Of a DNA stretch of 64,000 nucleotides, positions 27,387 through 37,600 are shown piece after piece (position 1 is the stretch's first letter; each line of letters begins with the position of its first letter). A program made the position numbers and the translations under genes. Source of the DNA: Jonesia denitrificans DSM 20603 (GTDB lineage Bacteria; Actinomycetota; Actinomycetes; Actinomycetales; Cellulomonadaceae); contig NC_013174.1 of NCBI RefSeq assembly GCF_000024065.1, positions 1,488,001-1,552,000 of the forward strand. The letters run 5' to 3'. A model generated the notes under the pieces. That model was not told where the DNA came from, ran no database searches, and was given only the letters and a program-made list of their open reading frames with translations.

Positions 27387-28574
27387 TTACAGGTCCGCTG
27401 GGCGCACAGCAAGCAGCGGGACGTGCACTTCGGTGGGTGTGAGCGACCCGTGCATTCCTTTGAGCGCGATGGCTTGAGCTGCCATCGTTGAGGAATCCAC
27501 AACCGCTGTTGTGCCTGTTGTCAGGACGAGGACATCACCGAACCAGGGGGCGACACGGTCATCGACCTGACCAAGTAGCCCTGATTCTTGGGCTTGGTGG
27601 CGGTCAAGGACAACAGCACGGCTGCCCAGTGTGTCCGCCCAGCGTGCTGCAACGTCTGCGGCGCTACGTGGTGAGTTGGTGTAAATCTGTGGGGCACGCG
27701 GTTCGCCAGCAACACCTCGCACTGATCGCATGAGCGCGTAGTGGTCTGCCACATCGATTCGGTCGCGCGGGCCGATGTGAACCATGCCATGGTCGGCTGT
27801 GAGAACAACGAGCGTGTCGGGTGGGACACGCTGAAGAAGATCAGCCAGGGCCACATCAAAGTCAGCAAGCGCGGTTGTCCAGGGCACCGAGTTGGGGCCT
27901 GTCACGTGGCCTATTGCATCAATCTGGCCCCAGTAGGTGTGGACAAGACCTGGGGCGCGTAGTGCGTTCACAGTGGCGTTGACTGTGTCTGTGAGCGTCT
28001 CGGCTGACACATGGTGGGCGCCGGAAAAGCACGCGTTCGTGAGCCCTGAATCTTTGAAGGTGGACTGCGAAATACTTGTCACCGTGGTGTAGGTCTGGGC
28101 GAGCGAGGTGAGTTGTGCGCGTTGCTGGTGGTGATGGGGGTCAGGGAGGTTCTTCCACGAGATGAACTGGGATAGGTCACCTGTGTGGGGATGGATCGCT
28201 GAATACCCGGTGAGACCGGTTTGACCAGCTAATTCCCCTGTGCCAATGGTCGCCATGGACGTTGCGGTGGTAGTGGGAAAACCAGTCATCGCTGGCTTGC
28301 TTGTGTTCAACAGATGAGTGAGAGTGGGCGCTACCGCGTGGTGCTCGGCGACGTTGTGCCACCCCAAGCCGTCAACGACGAGGAGAAGGATCCGCTCAGC
28401 AGTGGGCCACCCCAATTCCATCGCATGGGTGGTGAAGGGGTTGGGGTGGGGTTGAGTGTCGTGCAGACTTGCCCACACGTTGTGTGCAATATGGGCGATG
28501 TGCGGGCTGGTTGTGTCTGGAGCGATCAGTCCGTGGGGGGTCAGGATCGTGTGCGCTGGGTGGGTGGTCGTCAC
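27387..28574 (-). CDS. alkaline phosphatase superfamily phosphodiesterase
   Basis: 395 residues with metal-binding motifs of nucleotide pyrophosphatase/phosphodiesterases: LLVVDGLGWHN, the nucleophile threonine in GFPTTTATSMATIGTG, QIDAIGHVTGP, and LTADHGMVHIG. There is no signal peptide, so it is likely cytoplasmic. The substrate is unknown. Its start overlaps the stop of the DUF5998 gene (ATGA), making an operon with that gene and probably the larger GNAT fusion upstream. This trio is common in Micrococcales. Confidence 0.85.
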   Translation of the reverse strand: MTTTHPAHTILTPHGLIAPDTTSPHIAHIAHNVWASLHDTQPHPNPFTTHAMELGWPTAERILLLVVDGLGWHNVAEHHAVAPTLTHLLNTSKPAMTGFPTTTATSMATIGTGELAGQTGLTGYSAIHPHTGDLSQFISWKNLPDPHHHQQRAQLTSLAQTYTTVTSISQSTFKDSGLTNACFSGAHHVSAETLTDTVNATVNALRAPGLVHTYWGQIDAIGHVTGPNSVPWTTALADFDVALADLLQRVPPDTLVVLTADHGMVHIGPRDRIDVADHYALMRSVRGVAGEPRAPQIYTNSPRSAADVAARWADTLGSRAVVLDRHQAQESGLLGQVDDRVAPWFGDVLVLTTGTTAVVDSSTMAAQAIALKGMHGSLTPTEVHVPLLAVRPADL

Positions 28575-29179
28575 GGTGTCCTCTGAGTGTGGGTGGCCGT
28601 TGCCCGAGAAAGCGCGGAGGCAAACACGGTTGCTTTGTGGACTGCTTCGGCACCTTCTGCCTGGGCTGAGACTCGAATCATGACGTCATCGCTGGTGATT
28701 GACCCGTTGTACCCGTGGTCGGCTTCACAATTTGGGTCGGGGCACACCACCGGTTCCATGTCGATGCGAGACACCGCCCCCCACCCAATGGCGAGTGTGA
28801 GTTCCAAAGGGGTATCGCCTGGTTGGTGTTTTTCTGGCGCATTCACCGAGTGTGTGAGCACTACTGAGGTGATCGCCGACAACGCAACTGACTCAGTTGT
28901 GGCCGCCGCCCGCGCATGGACGGGACCGTCGGGGGTGTGTTCTTCTAAGTGGTCATCAACATGAGCCAGGATGAGGCGCGAATCGGTGAGAACAAGCACC
29001 GTGACATGCCGTTTGATTTCCGCGTGCGCAAATGTTGTTTCCACATGGACAAGGTGGGAGCGTACTTCTTCACCGCCCAGCGCCACATCGAGGACAGAGA
29101 AAACTAGTTGCGGGTAATACCCCGAACGTTGGATGTCCTGGTTCAAAGATTCGTGTGGAGAAGAAGTCGGGTGGTGCAC
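28571..29179 (-). CDS. DUF5998 family protein
   Basis: 202 residues. Recognisable family sequence is SGYYPQLVFSVLDVALGGEEVRSHLVH and RIDMEPVVCPDPNCEADHGYNGS, the latter with two cysteines. No signal peptide or membrane helix is present and the function is unknown. The stop overlaps the phosphodiesterase start by four bases; the upstream GNAT/acyl-CoA synthetase gene ends only 35 bases away, so all three are likely one transcript. Confidence 0.83.
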   Translation of the reverse strand: MHHPTSSPHESLNQDIQRSGYYPQLVFSVLDVALGGEEVRSHLVHVETTFAHAEIKRHVTVLVLTDSRLILAHVDDHLEEHTPDGPVHARAAATTESVALSAITSVVLTHSVNAPEKHQPGDTPLELTLAIGWGAVSRIDMEPVVCPDPNCEADHGYNGSITSDDVMIRVSAQAEGAEAVHKATVFASALSRATATHTQRTP

Positions 29180-29214
29180 TGTTTTAGTGTAGTCGCTCCT
29201 GAGCGTCTCTGGGG

Positions 29215-31944
29215 TTACTGAGGAAGTTGGCGGCGTTGTTTGTCGTACCGTTGCGCGGGCTGAATGATCAACCGCGCTGAGAGCACTGCTGCACCCTGGT
29301 GTGCCACCACAACCGGGTACAATTCCAACTCTCGAATCTGTGGGTGATGATCAGCCAATTGAGACAAACGCCCCAGCAGGTCAGTGATCGCGTCTGTGTC
29401 AGCAGTGGGCAGCCCCTTGTACCCAAATAGTCGTGGAGCCGCCCCCAACGATCTCACCATGGTGATCGCGTCCGTCGTGGTCAACGGCGCAATACCATAA
29501 CTAAGATCGTCAAGAAGATCTGTTGCATCACCGGACAAACCAAAAGAAATCACCGGCCCAAACAACTCGTCTTCACGAGTCCGCATGACACACGCAACCC
29601 CAGATGGTGCCATCTTTTGGACACTAAAAGTGAAACACGGATCTGACGGTGACCGTCCTAATTGCTGGCTGAGTTCTGTGCGCATCGCATGAAAAGCCCG
29701 CTCAAGTTCCTCTGGAGTGTGTAAACCAAGACGCACCCCACCAAGGTCCGCGCGATGACGCAGCGCATCGGCAGTACTTTTCAACGCAACAGGCCACCCA
29801 ACCGTTTGTGCCGCCGCAACTGCCTCAGCTGATGTAGCAACAGTGACCGCCTCCCATACGGTGATCCCGTAGGCAGCAAGCACATTCGCGGTGAGCTCCG
29901 CACTGGCAGGACCATCGGGGGCCGCACTGAGTAGCTGGCTTACCCGGTGTCGGTCAATATCATGATGCTCAATACGGTCACCCTGATCTGTGGCAAGCCA
30001 TGTGGTGTACCCATGCACATGGCGGAGCACCTTGATGGCATCCTCCGGGGTGGAATAGGCCGGCACAGTGACACCATCGCTGGTCAATTCGGGGGTCAGA
30101 CCATGGAACCCATACATGCACGCGACGGTGGGAATCCGGTGACGGGCCGCATTCTTTGCGATCGCGGCCAGCGTGTCCGCGCCTACATCCGTCACTGTCG
30201 GCACATGCGCAATCACCACAGTGTCCACGTCGCTGCACGCGTACGCCTCTTCGATCGTTGCATGAACATCACGGGCAGGAGCAAGCGGAGGAATAACACC
30301 CATGTGCCGGACATCCAACCCCGATGACCGCGCCGCCTCAGCCGTAATCGCAGCCAAGGACTCTGAGGTTGCAACAATGGCTACACGCGGCCCACCCGGC
30401 AGTGGTTGAGTGGCAAAATACTGCAGCGTGTCCACAAGTTCGTGGGTGTTTGCGGTCCTAATGACCCCCGCCTGCTGGAACATATGATCCAACGTCTTGC
30501 GTGGAGTACTGGTCTGACGTACTGCATGCCCTCGGGGCACAATATGTCCAGATTGGCCAGCACTGACGACCACAACTGGTTTACGTCGCGACAACCTCCG
30601 TGCAATCCGCGCGAACTTGCGCGGGTTACCAATCGACTCCAAGTACATTCCCACCGCATGGGTGTCGGTATCATCATGCCAAAACTGCATCAGGTCATTA
30701 CCCGAGATGTCAGCACGATTACCCGCCGACAAAAAGTTCGCCACCCCTAACCGTCTGCGCCCCACAGTAGCCAACAAGGTGACCGCCATCGCGGCAGACT
30801 GGCAGAACAACCCCACTGTCCCCGCCGGTGGTAGTGACGGTGCGAGCGACGCATTAAACGGCGCATCAGAAGTCGAAGAAAACAACCCATGACTCGCTGG
30901 CCCGACAATACGAATACCTGCGCCATGAGCAGTTCTCAACATGTCGCGTTGCAACCTCAACCCATGAGCGCCTTTTTCCGCGAACCCTGAGCTCATCATC
31001 ACAGCAGTGTGAATCCCTTTATCAGCCAAAATAGCTAAAATCGGGGCCGTCGCATGATCAGCAACCGTGATGACAGCCAAATCGAATGTCGTGTCATCAG
31101 CAAGAAAACTCCGCACATCGGCATGATGCACAAAAGTGTCCCGCATCCCATGGCGACGCTGCGCATCGCGAATCGTCACAGGGGTCAGCCCCACCACGTG
31201 AAGCACCTGCCCCGCCACACCAATCCCCGACGACAAGGCCGCACTTGCCAACCGTGTTTCCTCAGGAGTTGGTTCATCAGTCAACGATGCAATCAACACC
31301 ATACGACGCGGGCGAAACAGCCGCTGCATCGACCGCGACTCAGCACGATGTTCACGCTCAGCCATAACATGTTCTGAACGCACAGTGGGATCAAGATCCA
31401 CAGACACTGTCACAATGCCATCATCCACATACTGGGTTTGGTCATACCCAGCCTCCGTAAACACCGCTAGCATCCGGGCGTTATGCGGAAGCACCTCAGC
31501 GGTAAACCGTCGGATCCCTACCTCCCGAGCAGCATCCGCGATGTGTTCTAGCAGCACAGAGCCCAACCCTTTACCTTGGATGTGATCCGACACATTGAAC
31601 GCCACCTCCGCTTCATCAGCGTCGACCCGATCAAACCGGGCCACCCCAATGATGCGTTCCACCCCTGGCTCACGTGCGCTCGTTGTCGTGGCAACGATGG
31701 CGCAACGATCCACGTAGTCAACGTGCGTAAACCGGGCAAGATCCCGGTCCGACAACCGCTCTAAGTGAGCAAAAAACCGCATGTAGGTGGATTGCTGTGA
31801 TTGCCCAGTGTGGAAACGTTGCAACGCATCACGATCCGCAGGAGTGATCGGACGAACATGAGCAGTTGTGCCATCACGCAGAACAACATCAGCCTCCCAA
31901 TGCTGCGGGTATGGGAGAGTCGCGGAGTGGTCAGCGTCAGTCAC
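29215..31944 (-). CDS. GNAT/NDP-forming acyl-CoA synthetase fusion (Pat-type protein acyltransferase)
   Basis: 909 residues. An N-terminal GNAT domain (about 20-175; RPITPADRDALQRF, FNVSDHIQGKGLGSVLLEHI) is fused to CoA-binding and succinyl-CoA-synthetase-like domains (AVMMSSGFAEKG, RIVGPASHGLFS, NFLSAGNRADISGNDLMQFW) and a C-terminal ATP-grasp domain (GWPVALKSTADALRHRADLGGVRLGL). Enzymes of this class acetylate lysines of target proteins such as acetyl-CoA synthetase. In enterobacterial PatZ the GNAT domain is at the C-terminus; here the order is reversed, as in many actinomycetes. Whether the synthetase part is active cannot be decided by eye. Confidence 0.87.
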   Translation of the reverse strand: MTDADHSATLPYPQHWEADVVLRDGTTAHVRPITPADRDALQRFHTGQSQQSTYMRFFAHLERLSDRDLARFTHVDYVDRCAIVATTTSAREPGVERIIGVARFDRVDADEAEVAFNVSDHIQGKGLGSVLLEHIADAAREVGIRRFTAEVLPHNARMLAVFTEAGYDQTQYVDDGIVTVSVDLDPTVRSEHVMAEREHRAESRSMQRLFRPRRMVLIASLTDEPTPEETRLASAALSSGIGVAGQVLHVVGLTPVTIRDAQRRHGMRDTFVHHADVRSFLADDTTFDLAVITVADHATAPILAILADKGIHTAVMMSSGFAEKGAHGLRLQRDMLRTAHGAGIRIVGPASHGLFSSTSDAPFNASLAPSLPPAGTVGLFCQSAAMAVTLLATVGRRRLGVANFLSAGNRADISGNDLMQFWHDDTDTHAVGMYLESIGNPRKFARIARRLSRRKPVVVVSAGQSGHIVPRGHAVRQTSTPRKTLDHMFQQAGVIRTANTHELVDTLQYFATQPLPGGPRVAIVATSESLAAITAEAARSSGLDVRHMGVIPPLAPARDVHATIEEAYACSDVDTVVIAHVPTVTDVGADTLAAIAKNAARHRIPTVACMYGFHGLTPELTSDGVTVPAYSTPEDAIKVLRHVHGYTTWLATDQGDRIEHHDIDRHRVSQLLSAAPDGPASAELTANVLAAYGITVWEAVTVATSAEAVAAAQTVGWPVALKSTADALRHRADLGGVRLGLHTPEELERAFHAMRTELSQQLGRSPSDPCFTFSVQKMAPSGVACVMRTREDELFGPVISFGLSGDATDLLDDLSYGIAPLTTTDAITMVRSLGAAPRLFGYKGLPTADTDAITDLLGRLSQLADHHPQIRELELYPVVVAHQGAAVLSARLIIQPAQRYDKQRRQLPQ

Positions 31945-32080
31945 ACCATCAGAGTACGGCGTTTTTCACCACGGTATGAGGTCCCAAGCATTCGTGTCCT
32001 TAGTTGGTGTGGGTGACACACCGTATGCTTGGTGTCGTTGTCTCACCCAGTTCTGAGCCCGTCAAGGAGCCTGTTCCCTC

Positions 32081-34567
32081 ATGGCGCATAAGCCAGCCAC
32101 GACCACGCCAGCCCCCATCGCTGAGCGCATCATCGACGTTGATGTCACCGCGGAAATGGAAACGTCATTCCTCGAGTACGCCTACTCCGTGATTTATTCA
32201 CGCGCACTTCCTGACGCACGCGACGGGATGAAACCCGTACAACGCCGCATCTTGTACATGATGGCGGACATGGGCTTACGTCCCGACCGGGGCCACGTCA
32301 AATGCTCCCGTGTCGTTGGTGAAGTCATGGGTAAACTTCACCCCCACGGCGACTCAGCAATCTACGATGCGCTCGTGCGCTTGGCACAGTCGTTCTCGTT
32401 ACGCGTACCTCTTGTCGATGGTCACGGCAACTTTGGTTCCCTCGACGACGGTCCTGCAGCTGCCCGATACACTGAGGCACGCCTGGCCGCATCCGCGCTC
32501 GCCATGACAGCAGACCTCGATGAAGATGTGGTTGACTTCATCCCCAACTACGACAACCGGCTTACTCAACCAGATGTTCTTCCCGCCGCGATCCCCGCGC
32601 TCCTTGTTAATGGCGCATCAGGAATTGCTGTGGGAATGGCCACCAATCTCGCTCCTCACAACCTCGTGGAAGTCATTAGCGCAGCACGACACTTGCTTGC
32701 ACACCCTGATGCCACCCTTGATGACCTCATGCGTCACGTTCCAGGCCCAGACCTCCCCACTGGGGGGCGCATCGTTGGGTTAGACGGAATCCGTGAAGCC
32801 TACGAAACCGGTCGGGGAAGCTTCCGAACCCGCGCAACCGCGCAGATCACCAACGTCACCTCCCGCCGACGCGGAATCGTCATCACCGAGTTGCCCTACC
32901 TTGTCGGCCCGGAAAAAGTCATCGAGAAAATTAAGGAAGGCGTCACCAACAAAAAACTGGCAGGGATCTCCAATGTCACTGACCTGACAGACCGTGAACA
33001 CGGGTTAAAACTCGTCATCGAAGTGAAGACCGGGTTCGACCCAGACGCAGTCCTCGAAGCTCTCTACCGGTATACACCACTGGAAGAATCTTTTGGGATC
33101 AACAACGTTGCCCTTGTCGATGGTCAACCCCGCACTCTTGGTTTGCGCGACATGATCCAGGTGTGGGTGAACCACAGAATTTCGGTGATTCGCCGCAGAA
33201 GTGAGTACCGGCTCAAGCGACGCACGGAACGCCAACACCTTGTTGAGGGTCTGTTGCGCGCAATCCTCGACATTGACGAAGTCATTGATGTCATTCGCAC
33301 CTCCGATGACTCCGCAACAGCACGCACACGGTTGATGGACGTCTTTGACCTCTCTGAGGTCCAAGCCGACTACATCCTTGAATTACGGCTTCGACGTCTC
33401 ACTAAGTTCTCCCGCCTTGAGTTAGAAAAGGAACGAGACGATCTCGCCGCGCAGATTGCTGAACTCACCGAAATTCTTGGTGACGAACGGGTCCTTCACC
33501 GGCTTGTTTCGCAAGAAATGGCCGATGTGGCCCGCGCTCATGGCACACCTCGCCGCACAGTCCTTGTCACCTCGGACGGTTCAGTGTCCACGTCGTCGGC
33601 GCAGCCAGCGCCACGCCGTGGAGCCCCGGTTGATCCTGCGTCACTTCAAATCGCCGACGCTCCGTGCACGGTGGTTCTCAGTTCCACCGGTCTTCTAGCT
33701 CGCACAACTGATGATTCCCCACTTGTTGCTGATGATCAGCGTTCTGCGCATGACGCACTGACCTCGGTAACTTCCACCTCAGTCCGCGGCACAATTGGCG
33801 CGTTAACCTCCCGGGGGCGCGTGATCAAAATTCAGGTTGTGGAATTACCCGCTATTCCCAGTGTGGATCGGTCAGTGTCCGTTGCTGCGGGGATTCCTGT
33901 GACGGACTTGGTGGAACTCGAGGGGACAGAACGAGTCATCGCCCTGGTGTCGTTTGCTGAGCAAGCCCCACCGTTGGCGATGGGAACTGCTGCTGGTGTG
34001 GTTAAGCGTGTCGCCATGAATGAACCTCCCCGAGCGGATGTCTTTGACGCCATCACCCTCAAGGAGGGCGACGAGATCGTGGGTGCCGCTCACTGCACCG
34101 ATGACGCTGACCTGGTGTTCCTGAGCAGCGATGCGCGACTTCTCCGGTTTACCGCATCCTCGGTTCGACCCCAAGGTCGCGCTGCTGGAGGTATGTCTGG
34201 GATGAAACTTGCTCCCGGAACGCGCGCTCTGAGCTTCAGTGTGATATCACCTGATACTGAGGCCGCAGTCGTGACAATTGCCGGGGCTCGTGATGCGCTT
34301 GACAATAGCGTGGGAGGCAGCATCAAGGTGTCACCCTTTGACCTCTTCCCCCGCAAGGGGCGGGCAACCGGAGGCGTTCGTGCCCACCGTTTCCTCAAAG
34401 GGGAAGACGTCCTCATTCATGGTGCCGTGGCCCCTCGCCCAGCGAAGGCCAGCGATGACCAGGGGCGCCCTGTGGCATTACCTGACCTCGATGACCGGCG
34501 TGATGGGTCTGGACAACCTCTCACCACGCCCATCGCCGCCATCGCTTCGGCGGTTCCCAACCTCTGA
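32081..34567 (+). CDS. parC: DNA topoisomerase IV/gyrase subunit A
   Basis: 828 residues. The catalytic tyrosine is Tyr130 in AAARYTEARLA, preceded by RILYMMADMGLRPDRGHVKC and GKLHPHGDSAIYDALVRLAQ. A coiled-coil and C-terminal beta-pinwheel follow. It cleaves and rejoins DNA with the ParE-like subunit encoded at 44.7-46.8 kb. Actinobacterial gyrA normally sits at the origin with gyrB, so this second-type pair near sigA is most likely topoisomerase IV, which decatenates daughter chromosomes. AAGGAG lies upstream of the ATG. Confidence 0.88.
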   Translation: MAHKPATTTPAPIAERIIDVDVTAEMETSFLEYAYSVIYSRALPDARDGMKPVQRRILYMMADMGLRPDRGHVKCSRVVGEVMGKLHPHGDSAIYDALVRLAQSFSLRVPLVDGHGNFGSLDDGPAAARYTEARLAASALAMTADLDEDVVDFIPNYDNRLTQPDVLPAAIPALLVNGASGIAVGMATNLAPHNLVEVISAARHLLAHPDATLDDLMRHVPGPDLPTGGRIVGLDGIREAYETGRGSFRTRATAQITNVTSRRRGIVITELPYLVGPEKVIEKIKEGVTNKKLAGISNVTDLTDREHGLKLVIEVKTGFDPDAVLEALYRYTPLEESFGINNVALVDGQPRTLGLRDMIQVWVNHRISVIRRRSEYRLKRRTERQHLVEGLLRAILDIDEVIDVIRTSDDSATARTRLMDVFDLSEVQADYILELRLRRLTKFSRLELEKERDDLAAQIAELTEILGDERVLHRLVSQEMADVARAHGTPRRTVLVTSDGSVSTSSAQPAPRRGAPVDPASLQIADAPCTVVLSSTGLLARTTDDSPLVADDQRSAHDALTSVTSTSVRGTIGALTSRGRVIKIQVVELPAIPSVDRSVSVAAGIPVTDLVELEGTERVIALVSFAEQAPPLAMGTAAGVVKRVAMNEPPRADVFDAITLKEGDEIVGAAHCTDDADLVFLSSDARLLRFTASSVRPQGRAAGGMSGMKLAPGTRALSFSVISPDTEAAVVTIAGARDALDNSVGGSIKVSPFDLFPRKGRATGGVRAHRFLKGEDVLIHGAVAPRPAKASDDQGRPVALPDLDDRRDGSGQPLTTPIAAIASAVPNL

Positions 34568-34609
34568 TACGCACCATCTCAACCAGTGGGCCTGCCTTAG
34601 ACTGATCGC

Positions 34610-37600
34610 ATGGACACTCCACGCGCTTCACGTCTTCGGCAGGCCCTGACCCATCGCGTTGTCGTCGCTGACGGCGCAATGGGAACAATGCTTCAAGCAG
34701 CATCACTCACCCTTGAGGACTTTCACGGCTTAGAAGGCTGCAACGAAATACTCAACGTCACCGTCCCTGACGTGATCGAGTCCATCCACGACGCCTACTT
34801 TGCGGTGGGAGTCGACTGCGTTGAATCCAACACATTCGGTGCCAACTGGTCCAACCTCTCCGACTACGAGATCGACGACCGGATCTACGAACTCGCTTAC
34901 GCTGGCGCATCGATTGCACGACGCTCCGCCGACCGAGCAGCAACCGAACAACAGCGAGACACCTGGGTCCTCGGCTCCATGGGCCCAGGCACAAAACTCC
35001 CAAGCCTGGGCCACACCACCTACGCCCACCTCAAAACAACCTTCACCCAGCAGGCGCTTGGGCTCCTGGACGGTGGTGCCGACGCGTTTCTCATCGAAAC
35101 AGCCCAAGACATACTCCAAGCCAAAGCAGCAATCAACGCCTGCCACGCCGCCATGGAAGAACGAGGCAAACGGATCCTCATCATGGTGTCAGTCACCGTG
35201 GAAACCACCGGCACCATGCTCATGGGCTCCGAAATCGGTGCTGCACTCACCGCACTCAGCGCCCTCAACATCGACAGCATCGGGCTGAACTGTGCCACTG
35301 GACCAGCAGAAATGTCCGAACACCTCCGCCACCTGTCCAAACACGCCCCCATCCCGGTCACCTGCATGCCCAACGCAGGACTGCCCGTCCTCGGGAAAAA
35401 CGGGGCCGAATACCCACTGACACCCACAGAACTCGCGGCAGCGCATCGTCAATTTGTCACCGAGTTTGGGCTCGGGCTCGTGGGAGGATGCTGTGGAACC
35501 ACACCCGAACACCTCGGCGCAGTTGTTGCAGCAGTACGCGACACTTCCCCGGCGAAGCGGACGGTCACCGTAGAAAACGGGGTGGCCTCGCTGTACAGTC
35601 ACACCGACTTCCACCAAGATTCCTCGTTCCTGGCGATCGGGGAACGCACCAACGCCAATGGTTCCAAAGCTTTTCGTGAGGCCATGCTCGCCGAAAATTG
35701 GGACGAATGCGTGACCATCGCCCGCTCGCAAACCCGCGACGGCGCCCATGTTCTCGACGTCTGCGTTGATTACGTCGGCCGTGACGGAGTTGCCGACGTC
35801 ACCAACGTCGTCTCACGGCTTGCCTCCGCGTCAACGCTCCCCCTGGTCATCGACTCCACCGAACCTGACGTCATCAAAGCTGCCCTCGAACTCATCGGCG
35901 GGCGACCAGTGGTCAATTCAGTGAACTTTGAAGACGGCGATGGTCCCACTTCCCGCTACGCCCGCATCATGCCGCTTGTCAAAGAACACGGCGCCGCAGT
36001 TGTCGCCCTGACGATCGACGAAGAAGGCCAAGCGCGCACACGGGACGCCAAAGTCGCCATCGCTACCCGGCTTATTACCGACCTTACGACACGGTGGGGC
36101 ATGTCCGTGACCGACATCATCGTGGACACCCTCACATTTCCCATTGCGACCGGTCAGGAGGAAACCCGCCGCGACGCCATCGAAACAATCCACGCGATCA
36201 AAGACATCACCACCGCATTTCCTGGAATTCACACCACACTCGGTGTCTCGAACGTGTCCTTTGGGCTTAGCCCAGCCGCCCGCCACGTTCTCAACTCGGT
36301 GTTCCTCCACGAAGCAGTCGCAGCAGGACTTGATTCAGCGATTGTGCATGCCGCAAAAATCATGCCACTCAAGAACATCCCCGACGAACAGCGGGAGGCA
36401 GCCCTCGACCTCATCTGGGACCGCCGTCGATACGACGACGAGGGTGTGATGATCCATGACCCGCTCGCCCATTTCCTCAACGTGTTTTCTGGTGTCGACG
36501 CCGCCAGCCTCAACCAGAGCCGAGCCGAAGAACTCGCGGCACTCCCACTGACAGAACGTCTCGAACGTCGGATCATCGATGGCGATAACAAAGGTCTCAC
36601 CGGCGACCTCGACCAAGCGTTGTCACAGGGGATCTCCGCACTCGACATCATCAACGATCATCTACTCGCAGGAATGAAAGTGGTCGGCGACCTCTTTGGG
36701 CGCGGGGAGATGCAACTCCCGTTTGTGTTGCAGTCCGCTGAAACCATGAAAGCCGCCGTAGCCTGGCTCGAACCACACATGGAACGCACGGAATCCGCGG
36801 GTAAAGGAACCATGGTGCTCGCCACGGTGCGCGGCGATGTCCACGACATTGGGAAGAATCTTGTTGACATCATTTTGACCAACAACGGCTACAACGTCAT
36901 CAACATTGGGATCAAACAGTCCATCAACGCCATGATTGAGGCAGCAGAAGAGCACAACGCTGATGTCATCGGAATGTCTGGACTTTTGGTGAAATCTACC
37001 GTGGTCATGAAAGAAAACCTTGAGGAGCTCAACTCCCGCGGGTTGGCGCGAAAGTATCCCGTTCTTCTCGGGGGAGCCGCGCTCACCCGCGTTTATGTGG
37101 AAGATGACCTTGACGAGGTGTATGACGGCGTAGTTCGTTATGCACGCGACGCGTTTGAAGCCCTGCGACTTATGGATTCTCTGGTGGCCATTGCACGAGG
37201 GGCAAACTCGAACGATGTTGACCTTCCGCCTCTCAAGAAAAGACGTCACAACGTTGTCACAGTGACTCAAACAGCTGAAGAAGATCTTCCCGAACGGTCC
37301 ACCATCGCAGCGGACAACCCGATCCCTACCCCGCCGTTCTGGGGCACCCGGGTGGTGAAAGGAATCCACCTGGCTGACTATGCCGCAATGCTCGACGAAC
37401 GAGCAACCTTCATGGGGCAATGGGGACTCAAACCAACTCGTTCTGGTGATGGCCCCAGCTATGAGGAACTCGTCGAGCACGAAGGACGACCCCGCCTGCG
37501 CGCCTGGCTTGATCGAATTGCCACCCAAGACATCTTCGATCCGACCGTTCTCTACGGGTATTTTCCGGTGTACGCGGAGGGGAACGATGTCGTCCTCCTC

